Assembly (NCBI GenBank): GCA_964446115.1
Contig: CAYUNE010000021.1
Location: 1-64,000 of the forward strand
Direction: 5' to 3'
Length of the DNA stretch: 64,000 nucleotides
From: CAYUNE01 sp964446115
GTDB taxonomy: Bacteria; Desulfobacterota; Desulfobulbia; Desulfobulbales; Desulfobulbaceae
Part shown: positions 9,115 through 17,897 of the stretch, one piece after another
Layout: each line of letters opens with the position of its first letter
Numbering within the stretch: position 1 is the stretch's first letter
Translations under genes and position numbers: made by a program
The notes under the pieces: generated by a model
Seen by the model: only the letters and a program-made list of their open reading frames with translations
Database searches by the model: none
What the model was told of the DNA's origin: nothing

Positions 9115-9896
9115 AATCTATCACAAAAGCTCGTCTGTTTGTCTCGGTTATCCTGGGGTTTTCGCTTGTCGCCGCTCCTTTTTGTCTGGCGGAGAGCGGT
9201 CACGGTGCGGCCAAAAAAGAGGTCTCCACGCACATAACCGTCCAGGAGGTCAAGACGGTTGAGACGCATCCCGCCGCGGTTGAACAGCATGCCGTTCCGG
9301 CTGAAACCGGTGGTACTCACGGTGAGGCGGTCGGGGCCCATGGTCAGGCAGCTGCCGGCCATGGAGAAGGGGCGGCCGGCGGTCACGGTTCCTCCCACGG
9401 CAACTCTCTTTCTCCCGCCAAGTTAAAGGATCTCTTCTGGCGGGCTGTCAACTTTGCCGCTCTGGTCTTTATCCTGGTTTACTTCGGGGCAAAGCCCATC
9501 GGCAATGCCTTGAGCGGTCGGCGGCAGAAGATCCGGGATGAGCTCGAGGATCTGCAGGCGCAGCGTGACGAGGCGGAAAAGTCCTTCAAGGAATTTGAGG
9601 CCAGCCTTGCCGGCATGGAAAAAGAAATGGAAACCGTGGTTGCCCGGGCGGTGAAGCAGGCCGAGGCTGAAAAGGTCAAGATTCTCGAAGAAGCCGAACG
9701 GGCGGCTGCGGATATCAAGAAACAGGCCGAGTCCGCAATCCAGAGCGAGCTGGCGGCCGCCAAAAAGGAACTGCAGAATGAGGTGGCCGAAAAGGCGGCG
9801 GTCATGGCCGAGGAGCTGATTGTGCAGAATCTGACGCCGGAGGACCACAGCAACATCATCGAAAACTATCTTGACAGGGTGGGAGCGGCACAGTGA
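9111..9896 (+). CDS. atpF: F-type ATP synthase b subunit with His-rich N-terminal extension
   Basis: A 261-aa protein, about 100 residues longer than a plain b subunit. Residues 1-27 look like a signal peptide (hydrophobic core, then FCLA). Residues 28-100 are Gly/Ala/His/Glu-rich with nine His, several as GHG or THG. The membrane helix follows at about 107-126 (FWRAVNFAALVFILVYFGA), then the usual coiled-coil stalk and a short C-terminal delta-binding end. If the signal is used, the His-rich part would face the periplasm, with the membrane helix anchoring the stalk. It overlaps atpH by GTGA. Confidence 0.9.
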   Translation: MKSITKARLFVSVILGFSLVAAPFCLAESGHGAAKKEVSTHITVQEVKTVETHPAAVEQHAVPAETGGTHGEAVGAHGQAAAGHGEGAAGGHGSSHGNSLSPAKLKDLFWRAVNFAALVFILVYFGAKPIGNALSGRRQKIRDELEDLQAQRDEAEKSFKEFEASLAGMEKEMETVVARAVKQAEAEKVKILEEAERAAADIKKQAESAIQSELAAAKKELQNEVAEKAAVMAEELIVQNLTPEDHSNIIENYLDRVGAAQ

Positions 9897-10438
9897 AACA
9901 GACAATTTTAGCAAGAAGATATGCCAAGGCGCTTTTCTCCCTTGGCAAGGATGAGGGAAAGTTTGAGGAGTATAACGATACCCTGTCGGCTCTTGCCGAG
10001 CTCTACCAACAGGCGCCGGAGGTCAGGGACGGTCTGACCAATCCGATCTACCCCCTTGAGGCGCGGCGGAAAGTCATGACCGCCATAGCGGATTCCGCCA
10101 AGGCCGACGCCATGCTGACCCGATTTTTGGGATTGCTCATCGATAAGAAGCGGGCGGATATTCTGCCCGATATCGCCTTTGAGATGCAGGCCATGGTTGA
10201 TAAGGAGAAGAATATCAGCCACGGTTCGGTCATTTCAGCGGTTGAGCTGGATGATGCGTTGAAGGAGAAAATTCAGGCAACGCTGGAAAAGATCACCGGT
10301 AAAAAGGTGTTGCTGGAAACAACGGTGGATCCATCAATTCTGGGCGGCATCATCGCCAAGGTTGGTGATATTGTATTGGATGGAAGTATACGGACGCAAT
10401 TAAGTGGTTTAAAAGATACTATAAAGGGGAGCGAGTAG
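9893..10438 (+). CDS. atpH: F-type ATP synthase delta subunit
   Basis: A 181-aa F1 delta (OSCP) subunit joining the b stalk to the alpha3beta3 crown. Typical start (KQTILARRYAKALFSLGK) and C-terminal signature ending VDPSILGGIIAKVGDIVLDGSIRTQL. GTG start at 9893 overlaps the atpF stop by 4 bases, so translation is probably coupled. Confidence 0.95.
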   Translation: MKQTILARRYAKALFSLGKDEGKFEEYNDTLSALAELYQQAPEVRDGLTNPIYPLEARRKVMTAIADSAKADAMLTRFLGLLIDKKRADILPDIAFEMQAMVDKEKNISHGSVISAVELDDALKEKIQATLEKITGKKVLLETTVDPSILGGIIAKVGDIVLDGSIRTQLSGLKDTIKGSE

Positions 10439-10442
10439 ACAA

Positions 10443-11963
10443 ATGCAAATTAAAGCCGAAGAAATCAGTCAGGTCATTAAGGATCAGATCGCAGGGTATG
10501 AAAGTGACGTTGACCTGAAAGAGACGGGAACGGTCCTCTCTGTCGGTGACGGTATCGCCCGTGTCTACGGAGTTGAAAACTGCCAGGCCATGGAGCTTCT
10601 TGAGTTCCCCGGCGGCATCATGGGCCTCGCCTTGAACCTTGAAGAGGACAACGTCGGTTGCGCCGTACTCGGTGATGTTCGCTACATTCGTGAAGGCGAT
10701 ATCGTCAAGCGTACAGGCAGAATTGCAGAGGTTCCGGTGGGGCCGGCCATGGAGGGTCGCGTCGTTGACGGCATCGGCCAGCCCATCGACGGCAAGGGGC
10801 CCATCGAGGGCGCAGAAACCGCCAAGATGGAGGTGCTGGCTCCCGGTGTTATCGCCAGGAAGGCCGTGCACGAACCCTGTTACACCGGTGCCAAGGCGGT
10901 GGATGCCATGACCCCGGTGGGTCGCGGTCAGCGTGAACTGATCATCGGCGACCGCCAGATCGGCAAGACCGCTCTCTGTGTCGACGCCATTATCGCCCAG
11001 AAAGAGACCGACATGCACTGCATCTATGTTGCCATCGGTCAGAAAAAGTCCACTGTCGCCCTGGTGGTGGAGGCCCTGCGCAAGCATGGTGCCATGGAGT
11101 ACACCACGGTGGTTGCCGCCTGCGCCTCGGATCCCGCTCCCATGCAGTATGTCGCCGCTTTCGCCGGGTGCGCCATGGGCGAGTACTTCCGTGACAACGG
11201 CCAGCATGCCCTGATCATCTACGATGATCTTTCCAAGCAGGCCGTCTCCTACCGTGAGCTGTCACTGCTGCTCAGACGTCCTCCGGGACGCGAGGCCTTT
11301 CCGGGCGATATCTTCTTCAACCACTCCCGTCTGCTGGAAAGGGCCGCCAAGGTGAGTGATGAACTGGGGGCCGGTTCCCTGACCGCTCTGCCCATCATCG
11401 AAACCCAGGCCGGTGACGTTTCCGCCTTTATCCCCACAAACGTTATCTCCATCACCGATGGCCAGGTCTATCTGGAGCCCAACCTCTTCTTTGCCGGAGT
11501 TCGGCCCGCTATTAACGTCGGCCTTTCGGTTTCCCGCGTCGGTGGTGCCGCCCAGGTCAAGGCAATGAAACAGGTGGCCGGTACCCTCCGGCTTGACCTT
11601 GCTCAGTACCGTGAACTTGCCGCCTTTGCAGGATTCGGTTCGGATCTGGATGCGGCAACCCAGGCTCAGCTCACCCGGGGTGAACGTCTGGTTGAAATCC
11701 TCAAGCAGCCGCAGTACCAGCCGTTGCCTCTGGAAAAACAGGTGGCCATTCTCTTTGCCGGCACCAAGGGATTCCTGGATGAACTTCCGGTCAATACCCT
11801 GGCGGAATATGAGCAGGAACTCTACACCTATATCGAGAACAACGAGCCTTCGATTTTTGAGGAATTACGCGACAAGAAGGAAATTTCTTCCGAGCTTGAT
11901 GAGAAGATGAGAAAAACCATTACCGCCTTTGGTGACACCTTCAAGGCCACCAAGGGATTATAA
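10443..11963 (+). CDS. atpA: F-type ATP synthase alpha subunit
   Basis: A 506-aa regulatory nucleotide-binding subunit. The N-terminal beta barrel is followed by the P-loop GDRQIGKTA (Ile where most have Thr), then SKQAVSYRELSLLLRRPPGREAFPGDIF and the alpha signature PAINVGLSVSRVGGAAQ. Normal length. It starts 4 bases after atpH. Confidence 0.97.
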   Translation: MQIKAEEISQVIKDQIAGYESDVDLKETGTVLSVGDGIARVYGVENCQAMELLEFPGGIMGLALNLEEDNVGCAVLGDVRYIREGDIVKRTGRIAEVPVGPAMEGRVVDGIGQPIDGKGPIEGAETAKMEVLAPGVIARKAVHEPCYTGAKAVDAMTPVGRGQRELIIGDRQIGKTALCVDAIIAQKETDMHCIYVAIGQKKSTVALVVEALRKHGAMEYTTVVAACASDPAPMQYVAAFAGCAMGEYFRDNGQHALIIYDDLSKQAVSYRELSLLLRRPPGREAFPGDIFFNHSRLLERAAKVSDELGAGSLTALPIIETQAGDVSAFIPTNVISITDGQVYLEPNLFFAGVRPAINVGLSVSRVGGAAQVKAMKQVAGTLRLDLAQYRELAAFAGFGSDLDAATQAQLTRGERLVEILKQPQYQPLPLEKQVAILFAGTKGFLDELPVNTLAEYEQELYTYIENNEPSIFEELRDKKEISSELDEKMRKTITAFGDTFKATKGL

Positions 11964-11984
11964 GGCGGGTGCGGCCCATTGATC

Positions 11985-12050
11985 GGGCCGGTCTTTTCGA
12001 CCGGTCCGGATAGGCAGGCGGGTTGACCTGCGGAGGATGAATAACCCGCC
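11985..12050 (+). promoter_or_regulatory. Paired hairpins between atpA and atpG
   Basis: Stem 1: 11985-11993 pairs with 11999-12007 (GGGCCGGTC/GACCGGTCC, one G-U) with loop TTTTC. Stem 2: GGCGGGTT (12017-12024) pairs with AACCCGCC (12043-12050). Neither is followed at once by a long T run. They may protect or punctuate the polycistronic message. Confidence 0.45.
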
Positions 12051-12088
12051 GGCTGCTACTTTTTCCCAGGATAGAAGGAAATATTCCG

Positions 12089-12970
12089 ATGCCCGGATTA
12101 AAAGACGTTCAGACGAAAATTGTTGGTATCAAGAAAACGTCGCAGATTACCAAGGCTATGAACATGGTCGCCTCGGCAAAACTGCGGGGTGCCCAGGAAA
12201 AGATGGAAAACTTCCGGCCCTATGCGGAGAAATTCACCGCGGCCATGGGGGATCTGTCCGGCGGCATGCAGGACTCTCATCTGCCGCTCATGGAAGTCCG
12301 CGACGTGCAGGCTGCGGAAATTGTCATCGTAACCTCCGATCGTGGGTTGTGCGGCAGTTTCAATTCCAAGATCTGCGCCATGGCCGAGAAACTGACTGAA
12401 GAGTATGAGGGTGACGGCAAAAAGGTCAGCTATGTCTGTGTGGGCAAAAAGGGAAATCAGTATTTCGCCAAGACGGGCAAGGTGCGCAAGGCCTATACCG
12501 ACATCATGGGTACCTTTGAAATGTTCAATGCCCGTGAGATCTCGCAGGATCTGGTGGAAAACTTCACAGCTGGAGAGACCGACGAGGTCAAGGTTGTGGG
12601 CGCCAATTTCGTCAGTGTTGCTGTCCAGCGCCCGGTGACCAGCGATCTGCTTCCCATCCGGCCCGTGACAACCCAGGAGGAGGAGACGGAGGCCGACAAG
12701 GGGCTCACCGGTGCCTACACCTACGAGCCTGATCCCGAGGAGATCATGGAGGTGCTCTTGCCGTTGTATCTCAACGTCAAGATCTACGCCGCCATGCTTG
12801 AAGTGGGTGCCAGTGAACATGCGGCCAGAATGACCGCCATGGACAATGCAACAAAAGCCTGCAAGGATATGATTGACGAATTGACCTTGCTGTACAACAA
12901 GGCAAGACAGGCCGCCATTACCGGTGATCTTATGGATATTGTCGGTGGTGCCGAGGCGTTGAAAGGATAA
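12089..12970 (+). CDS. atpG: F-type ATP synthase gamma subunit
   Basis: A 293-aa central rotor shaft. N-terminal helix KDVQTKIVGIKKTSQITKAM, the SDRGLCGSFN motif, and C-terminal helix with ATKACKDMIDELTLLYNKARQAAIT typical of gamma. 125 bases of structured spacer separate it from atpA. Confidence 0.96.
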   Translation: MPGLKDVQTKIVGIKKTSQITKAMNMVASAKLRGAQEKMENFRPYAEKFTAAMGDLSGGMQDSHLPLMEVRDVQAAEIVIVTSDRGLCGSFNSKICAMAEKLTEEYEGDGKKVSYVCVGKKGNQYFAKTGKVRKAYTDIMGTFEMFNAREISQDLVENFTAGETDEVKVVGANFVSVAVQRPVTSDLLPIRPVTTQEEETEADKGLTGAYTYEPDPEEIMEVLLPLYLNVKIYAAMLEVGASEHAARMTAMDNATKACKDMIDELTLLYNKARQAAITGDLMDIVGGAEALKG

Positions 12971-13012
12971 CAGACTGAGTATTAGAGATAAACGAAGACG
13001 GAGGCCCTACAA

Positions 13013-14434
13013 ATGAGTGAAGGTAATGCAGGCAAGATTATACAGGTCATTGGTCCTGTTGTTGACGTTGAGTTCGAGCCGGGTGAATTGCCGGATATTT
13101 TAAATGCCCTTATGGTCAGCAATCCCGCGATCAGTGACGAGCCCGACAACCTTGTCATCGAGGTTGCCCAGCATCTTGGTGATAATGTCTGTCGCTGTAT
13201 CGCCATGGATCAAACCGATGGGCTCGTTCGGGGGATGAGTGCGACCGACACCGGGAATCCCATTGAAATTCCCACCGGTAGCCCCGCCCTGGGCAGGATC
13301 ATGAACGTAGTCGGTCGGCCTGTGGATGGTCTCGGTCCCATTGAGTCTGAAAGTAAACTGCCCATCCATCGCCCTGCTCCGGCATTTACCGAGCAGGATA
13401 CCGAGGTTAATGTTCTGGAGACGGGTATCAAGGTTATCGACCTGCTGGTTCCCTTTCCCCGCGGTGGTAAAATGGGGCTGTTCGGCGGTGCCGGGTGCGG
13501 TAAAACCGTTATCATGATGGAGATGGTCAACAATATCGCCATGCATCATGGCGGTATTTCCGTCTTCTGTGGTGTCGGCGAGCGTACCCGTGAGGGGAAC
13601 GATCTCTACAACGAGATGAAGGAGTCCGGCGTTCTTCCCAAGGCAGCTCTGGTCTATGGTCAGATGACCGAGCCTCCAGGCGCCCGCGCCCGTGTCGCTC
13701 TCACCGGGCTTACCGCTGCCGAGTACTTCCGTGATGTCGAGGGGCAGGACGTCCTCTTCTTTGTGGACAACATCTTCCGTTTCACCCAGGCAGGTGCCGA
13801 GGTTTCCGCACTGCTCGGCCGCATGCCTTCCGCAGTTGGATATCAGCCTACCCTGGCCACCGACCTTGGTGCCCTGCAGGAGCGCATCACCTCCACCACC
13901 AAGGGTTCCATTACCGCGGTCCAGTGCGTTTATGTTCCCGCCGACGACCTCACCGACCCGGCACCGGCTACCACGTTCGCCCATCTTGACGGAACGGTTG
14001 TTCTCTCGCGGCAAATCGCCGAGCTGGGTATCTATCCGGCCGTTGATCCCCTTGACTCCACCTCGAGAATCCTGGATCCCAATGTTGTCGGGGAAGAGCA
14101 CTATTCCGTTGCCCGCGGTGTTCAGATTACCTTGCAGAAGTACAAGGATCTCCAGGATATCATCGCCATCCTCGGTATGGATGAACTCTCCGAGGAAGAC
14201 CAGATCACTGTGTCGCGTGCCAGAAAGATCCAGAGATATCTCTCTCAGCCTTTTACCGTTGCCGAGGTTTTCACCGGTATGTCCGGAAAATTCGTCAAGG
14301 TCGAAGATACTGTGCGTGGTTTCAAGGAGATTCTCGAAGGCAAGCATGACGATCTCTCGGAAAATTCCTTCTATATGGTCGGCACCATTGAGGAGGCGGT
14401 TGAAAAGGATGCTGCGGAAAAGGCCAAAGCCTAG
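13013..14434 (+). CDS. atpD: F-type ATP synthase beta subunit
   Basis: A 473-aa catalytic subunit. P-loop GGAGCGKT, catalytic Glu region GVGERTREGNDLY, and the beta signature PAVDPLDSTSRIL. C-terminal DELSEEDQ (DELSEED) lever is present. GGAGG precedes ATG 13013. Confidence 0.97.
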   Translation: MSEGNAGKIIQVIGPVVDVEFEPGELPDILNALMVSNPAISDEPDNLVIEVAQHLGDNVCRCIAMDQTDGLVRGMSATDTGNPIEIPTGSPALGRIMNVVGRPVDGLGPIESESKLPIHRPAPAFTEQDTEVNVLETGIKVIDLLVPFPRGGKMGLFGGAGCGKTVIMMEMVNNIAMHHGGISVFCGVGERTREGNDLYNEMKESGVLPKAALVYGQMTEPPGARARVALTGLTAAEYFRDVEGQDVLFFVDNIFRFTQAGAEVSALLGRMPSAVGYQPTLATDLGALQERITSTTKGSITAVQCVYVPADDLTDPAPATTFAHLDGTVVLSRQIAELGIYPAVDPLDSTSRILDPNVVGEEHYSVARGVQITLQKYKDLQDIIAILGMDELSEEDQITVSRARKIQRYLSQPFTVAEVFTGMSGKFVKVEDTVRGFKEILEGKHDDLSENSFYMVGTIEEAVEKDAAEKAKA

Positions 14435-14462
14435 CCTAACTCTAGAATTGAGGTAACATTCG

Positions 14463-14888
14463 ATGGCACAGATTCATCTTGAAGTGGTAACCCCGAGTGG
14501 TCCGGTGGTCAGCGATGATGTGGATATCGTCACCGCTCCCGGCTTTGGTGGAGATTTCGGTGTCCTGGCCAATCACGCACCATTTTTGAGTACCATCAAA
14601 ATCGGCACCCTTGCCTATAAAAAAGATGGCAAAACAGAATACCTGATGTTGAGCGGCGGCTTCTGCGAGGTATCCAACAACAAGATTACCTTTCTGGTGG
14701 AGGCGGCTGATCGGGGTGCCGATATCGACGTTGATCGGGCGCTGCGTGCCAAGGAAAGGGCGGAAAAAAGGCTAGCCCAGGCCGAGCAGAAGGCGGAACA
14801 GATCAACAGGGTTCGTGCCGAAGCCGCTCTGCGGCGCGCCTTGGCCAGGCTCAAGGTCTCTGAGCTCATCGGGCCCGGCAATGCCTAG
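14463..14888 (+). CDS. atpC: F-type ATP synthase epsilon subunit
   Basis: A 141-aa subunit. The N-terminal beta sandwich (IHLEVVTPSGPVVSDDVD, PGFGGDFGVLANHAP) is followed by the two-helix C-terminal regulatory domain rich in Ala/Glu/Lys/Arg. Last gene of the operon; terminator follows within 30 bases. No atpB (a) or atpE (c) gene accompanies this operon. Confidence 0.95.
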   Translation: MAQIHLEVVTPSGPVVSDDVDIVTAPGFGGDFGVLANHAPFLSTIKIGTLAYKKDGKTEYLMLSGGFCEVSNNKITFLVEAADRGADIDVDRALRAKERAEKRLAQAEQKAEQINRVRAEAALRRALARLKVSELIGPGNA

Positions 14889-14913
14889 CTGAGCGTCACA
14901 TTTTTCAAGTACC

Positions 14914-14945
14914 AAAGGTCATCCGCCAGGATGACCTTTTTTTTA
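14914..14945 (+). terminator. Rho-independent terminator of atp operon
   Basis: Perfect 11-bp arms AAAGGTCATCC / GGATGACCTTT with loop GCCA, followed by a run of T. Confidence 0.93.
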
Positions 14946-15105
14946 TCTCCGGTCAATGGGGTGAGGCTTCTTTTTTACTGCTCGGGTGCCGGGCGACTGA
15001 TGTGCTCATCCCCAGAATCATCTCGCTTGCGAAGTGGTTATTCTCCTGATATTATGCAATTCTTTATACGGAATATCGTTATCCATTGACTCATAAGGAG
15101 GCGGA

Positions 15106-16509
15106 ATGAAACCCAAGGAAAGACTTGCCATACCCCGACAGTATCCCCGAGAACTTCCTCCTGAAGAACGTATCACCAACTTTAAGGAGGTCACCTTCGG
15201 TTTTGATGAGGAGACCGCCCTGCTGGAGGCGGAACGCTGCCTGCAGTGCAAAAAACCCGCCTGTATCGACGGCTGTCCCATCAACAATGATATTCCCTCG
15301 TTCATTCGCCTTCTCAGGGAAAAGAAATTCGAGGAGGGATATTGGAAAATCCGGGAAACCAGCACCATGCCTGCGGTTTGTTCCCGGGTCTGCCCCCATG
15401 AGTTTCAATGTGAAGGATCCTGCGTTCGCGGGAAAAAAGGGGAACCGGTCTCCATCGGGCTGCTTGAACGATATCTTGCCGATTGGATGGTTGCCAACAA
15501 GAAGAAATTATCAGTGCAATGCCGGCCGCCTGGAGAGAAAAAAGTGGCCATCGTCGGATCCGGACCGGCCGGAATGACGGTTGCCTCCTGTCTTGCCCAG
15601 GCAGGGTACCGGTGCACCATCTTTGAAAGTCTCACTGTGTTCGGCGGCATGCTCAGCGTCGGTATCCCCCATTATCGACTGCCCCGGGACATCATCGGTG
15701 GTGAACTCTATGCTCTGAAGGAATGCGGTGTCGATATCCGTTTCGGCACCACCATCGGGGTGGATCGTTCCCTTGAACAGCTCCGCGAAGAGTATGATGC
15801 CCTATTTCTCGGGGTCGGCGCCCACGTGAGTCGTAAACTTGGCATTGAGGGCGAAGAGGGAACCCACGGCGTACTGCACGGGGTCGATTATCTCCGGCGG
15901 GCGCTTACCGGCGAGGAGGTGGATCTGGGCCGGAAAGTCGTGGTGGTCGGCGGCGGCAACGTGGCCATTGATGTGGCCAGGACCGCATTGCGCACCGGAT
16001 CCGATCAGGTCTTTATCCTCTATCGCCGCACCAAGGAAGAGATGCCCGCCTCCGCCGCCGAGATTCATCACCTGGAGGAAGAGGGGGTCAAAATCGAGAT
16101 GTTGGCCGCTCCGGTGAAAATTCATGCTGAAAACGGCCGGCTGACCGGTGTCGAGTGCATCCGGATGCAGCTGGGCGAACCCGATGAATCGGGACGGCGG
16201 CGGCCATTGCCCATCGAAGGATCCAATTTTCTCATCGAAGCCGACTCCATCTGCCCGGCCATCAGCCAGAAGGTGGATCATACCGCCGACGGCAAGATCG
16301 GTTTTGCCCTGACCGGCTGGGGCACCTATGAAGTTGATCCTCTTACCCTGCAGACATCGGTGGAGGGTGTTTTCGCGGGCGGCGACAGTGTGCTGGGACC
16401 GCAAACCGTTGCCAAAGCCGTGTACCAGGGCAAGGTTGCCGCCGAATCCATCCGGCTTTTCCTGGAGGGGCGTGATTTGCGGCAGGAGAGAAAGTTTCCC
16501 GGCCGCTGA
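15106..16509 (+). CDS. gltA: NADPH-dependent glutamate synthase, homotetrameric type (GltA/NfnB-like)
   Basis: A 467-aa flavoprotein. The N-terminal part has two four-Cys clusters (CLQCKKPACIDGCP and CSRVCPHEFQCEGSC) for Fe-S centres. A FAD site follows at GSGPAGMTVASC, and an NADPH site at VVGGGNVAIDVARTALRTG. It fits the single-polypeptide GltA family, but the same fold serves as NfnB/SudA; no NfnA-type partner is adjacent, which favours the glutamate synthase label weakly. AAGGAGG lies 6 bases before ATG. It converges with the next minus-strand operon with only 5 bases between stops. Confidence 0.85.
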   Translation: MKPKERLAIPRQYPRELPPEERITNFKEVTFGFDEETALLEAERCLQCKKPACIDGCPINNDIPSFIRLLREKKFEEGYWKIRETSTMPAVCSRVCPHEFQCEGSCVRGKKGEPVSIGLLERYLADWMVANKKKLSVQCRPPGEKKVAIVGSGPAGMTVASCLAQAGYRCTIFESLTVFGGMLSVGIPHYRLPRDIIGGELYALKECGVDIRFGTTIGVDRSLEQLREEYDALFLGVGAHVSRKLGIEGEEGTHGVLHGVDYLRRALTGEEVDLGRKVVVVGGGNVAIDVARTALRTGSDQVFILYRRTKEEMPASAAEIHHLEEEGVKIEMLAAPVKIHAENGRLTGVECIRMQLGEPDESGRRRPLPIEGSNFLIEADSICPAISQKVDHTADGKIGFALTGWGTYEVDPLTLQTSVEGVFAGGDSVLGPQTVAKAVYQGKVAAESIRLFLEGRDLRQERKFPGR

Positions 16510-16514
16510 AACCA

Positions 16515-17897
16515 TCAGATCGCCCGGGCTTCGATGCCGTATTTTTCCAGCCTGTAACGCAGGGTGGGCCGGCTGAGTCCCAGCAGTCTGGCCGCCTTGG
16601 AGACGTTTTCCCCGGAGACCTGCAGGGCTCGGCGCAACAGCCTCTTTTCCAGGTCTTCGAGGTGGATGCCCTTCCCATCCAGCAGCAGGCTGGTGAGCCG
16701 GTCCAGGTCGGCTGGGTCGAACTGCGGGTTATTTTCCTGCAACAGCAGGTGGCCGGTGGTGATGCTGCCGCCTTTACAGAGAATCATCGCCCGTTCAATG
16801 ACGTTTCTCAACTCCCTGACATTACCCTGCCAGGAGTGATGCTTGAGCATTTCCAGGGCCTTGGCCGAGATTTTCGGTCTGCGGCGTCCCAGGGAACAGG
16901 AAAATTCCCTGAGAAAGTAGTCGCAGAGCAGGGGGATATCCTCTTTATGTTCGCGCAGCGGCGGCATATGAATGGGAAAAACGTTGAGCCGGTAGAAGAG
17001 ATCTTCCCGAAAGCGACCGTCGGCAACCAGTTTCCGTAGATCCTGGTTGGTTGCCGAGATGATCCGCACGTCGGTATCCACCCAACGGGTGCCGCCCAGC
17101 CTGAAAAATCGTTTTGATTCGAGAATCCGCAGCAGCTTGGCCTGGAGTTCCAGCCCCATATCGCCTATCTCGTCGAGAAAGAGTGTGCCGCCGGCTGCCA
17201 GTTCGAATTTGCCCTTCTTGCGTTTTTCGGCACCGGTAAAGGCATTGGCCTCGTGGCCGAAAAGTTCGGTTTCCAGGAGGCTGGGCGGGATGGCGGCGCA
17301 GTTGATCGGCAGGAAAGGGCCGTCCGCCCGCTGGGAGTTGACGTGGATGGCCCGACTCAACAGCTCTTTTCCCGTACCGCTTTCGCCGGTTACCAGTACC
17401 GTTGTCTCGGTTTTCGCCACCTCGCCGGCCAGGTGCAGCACCTCGCAGATTTCCGGTGAGGTGCCTTTGATATTGCCGAAATTGTAGCGCGCTTCGATCT
17501 CCCGCCGCAGGTGCCGGACCTGTGAGACCAGCCGACTGATCTTCAAAGCCTTTTCCACGCATGAACGCAGACGTTCCTCCTTGAAGGGTTTGGTGACGTA
17601 ATCGAAGGCCCCTTGCCGGATGGCCTCCACAGCACTTTCGATGGAGCCGTATGCCGTAATAACGATCACCGGCAACTCTGGATCCTTTTTCTTGACCCGG
17701 CGGAGGATTTCCATACCATGCATCCCCGGTAGTTTCAGATCCGTGATGATCAGGTTGAAGGCCTCCTGGTCGAAGAGTTCCATGGCCTCCGCACCGCTTG
17801 CGGCCTCTCTGATCCGTATATTGGGATCACTGAGCTGCATGATGATCACCTCCCGCATGCGGGATTCGTTTTCCACCAGTAATATTTTGTGATTCAT
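16515..17897 (-). CDS. Sigma-54-dependent response regulator, atypical
   Basis: A 460-aa NtrC-family activator: receiver domain (phospho-acceptor Asp53 in ITDLKLPGMHG), AAA+ domain (Walker A GESGTGKE, Walker B GGTLFLDEIGDM) and Fis-type helix-turn-helix (SKAARLLGLSRPTLRYRL). Two oddities: the acidic pair is Glu9-Asn10 instead of Asp-Asp, and the sigma-54 contact loop reads NAFTGA instead of GAFTGA. Start at 17897 overlaps the kinase stop by ATGA; a start 7 codons upstream would extend into the kinase gene. Confidence 0.93.
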   Translation of the reverse strand: MNHKILLVENESRMREVIIMQLSDPNIRIREAASGAEAMELFDQEAFNLIITDLKLPGMHGMEILRRVKKKDPELPVIVITAYGSIESAVEAIRQGAFDYVTKPFKEERLRSCVEKALKISRLVSQVRHLRREIEARYNFGNIKGTSPEICEVLHLAGEVAKTETTVLVTGESGTGKELLSRAIHVNSQRADGPFLPINCAAIPPSLLETELFGHEANAFTGAEKRKKGKFELAAGGTLFLDEIGDMGLELQAKLLRILESKRFFRLGGTRWVDTDVRIISATNQDLRKLVADGRFREDLFYRLNVFPIHMPPLREHKEDIPLLCDYFLREFSCSLGRRRPKISAKALEMLKHHSWQGNVRELRNVIERAMILCKGGSITTGHLLLQENNPQFDPADLDRLTSLLLDGKGIHLEDLEKRLLRRALQVSGENVSKAARLLGLSRPTLRYRLEKYGIEARAI

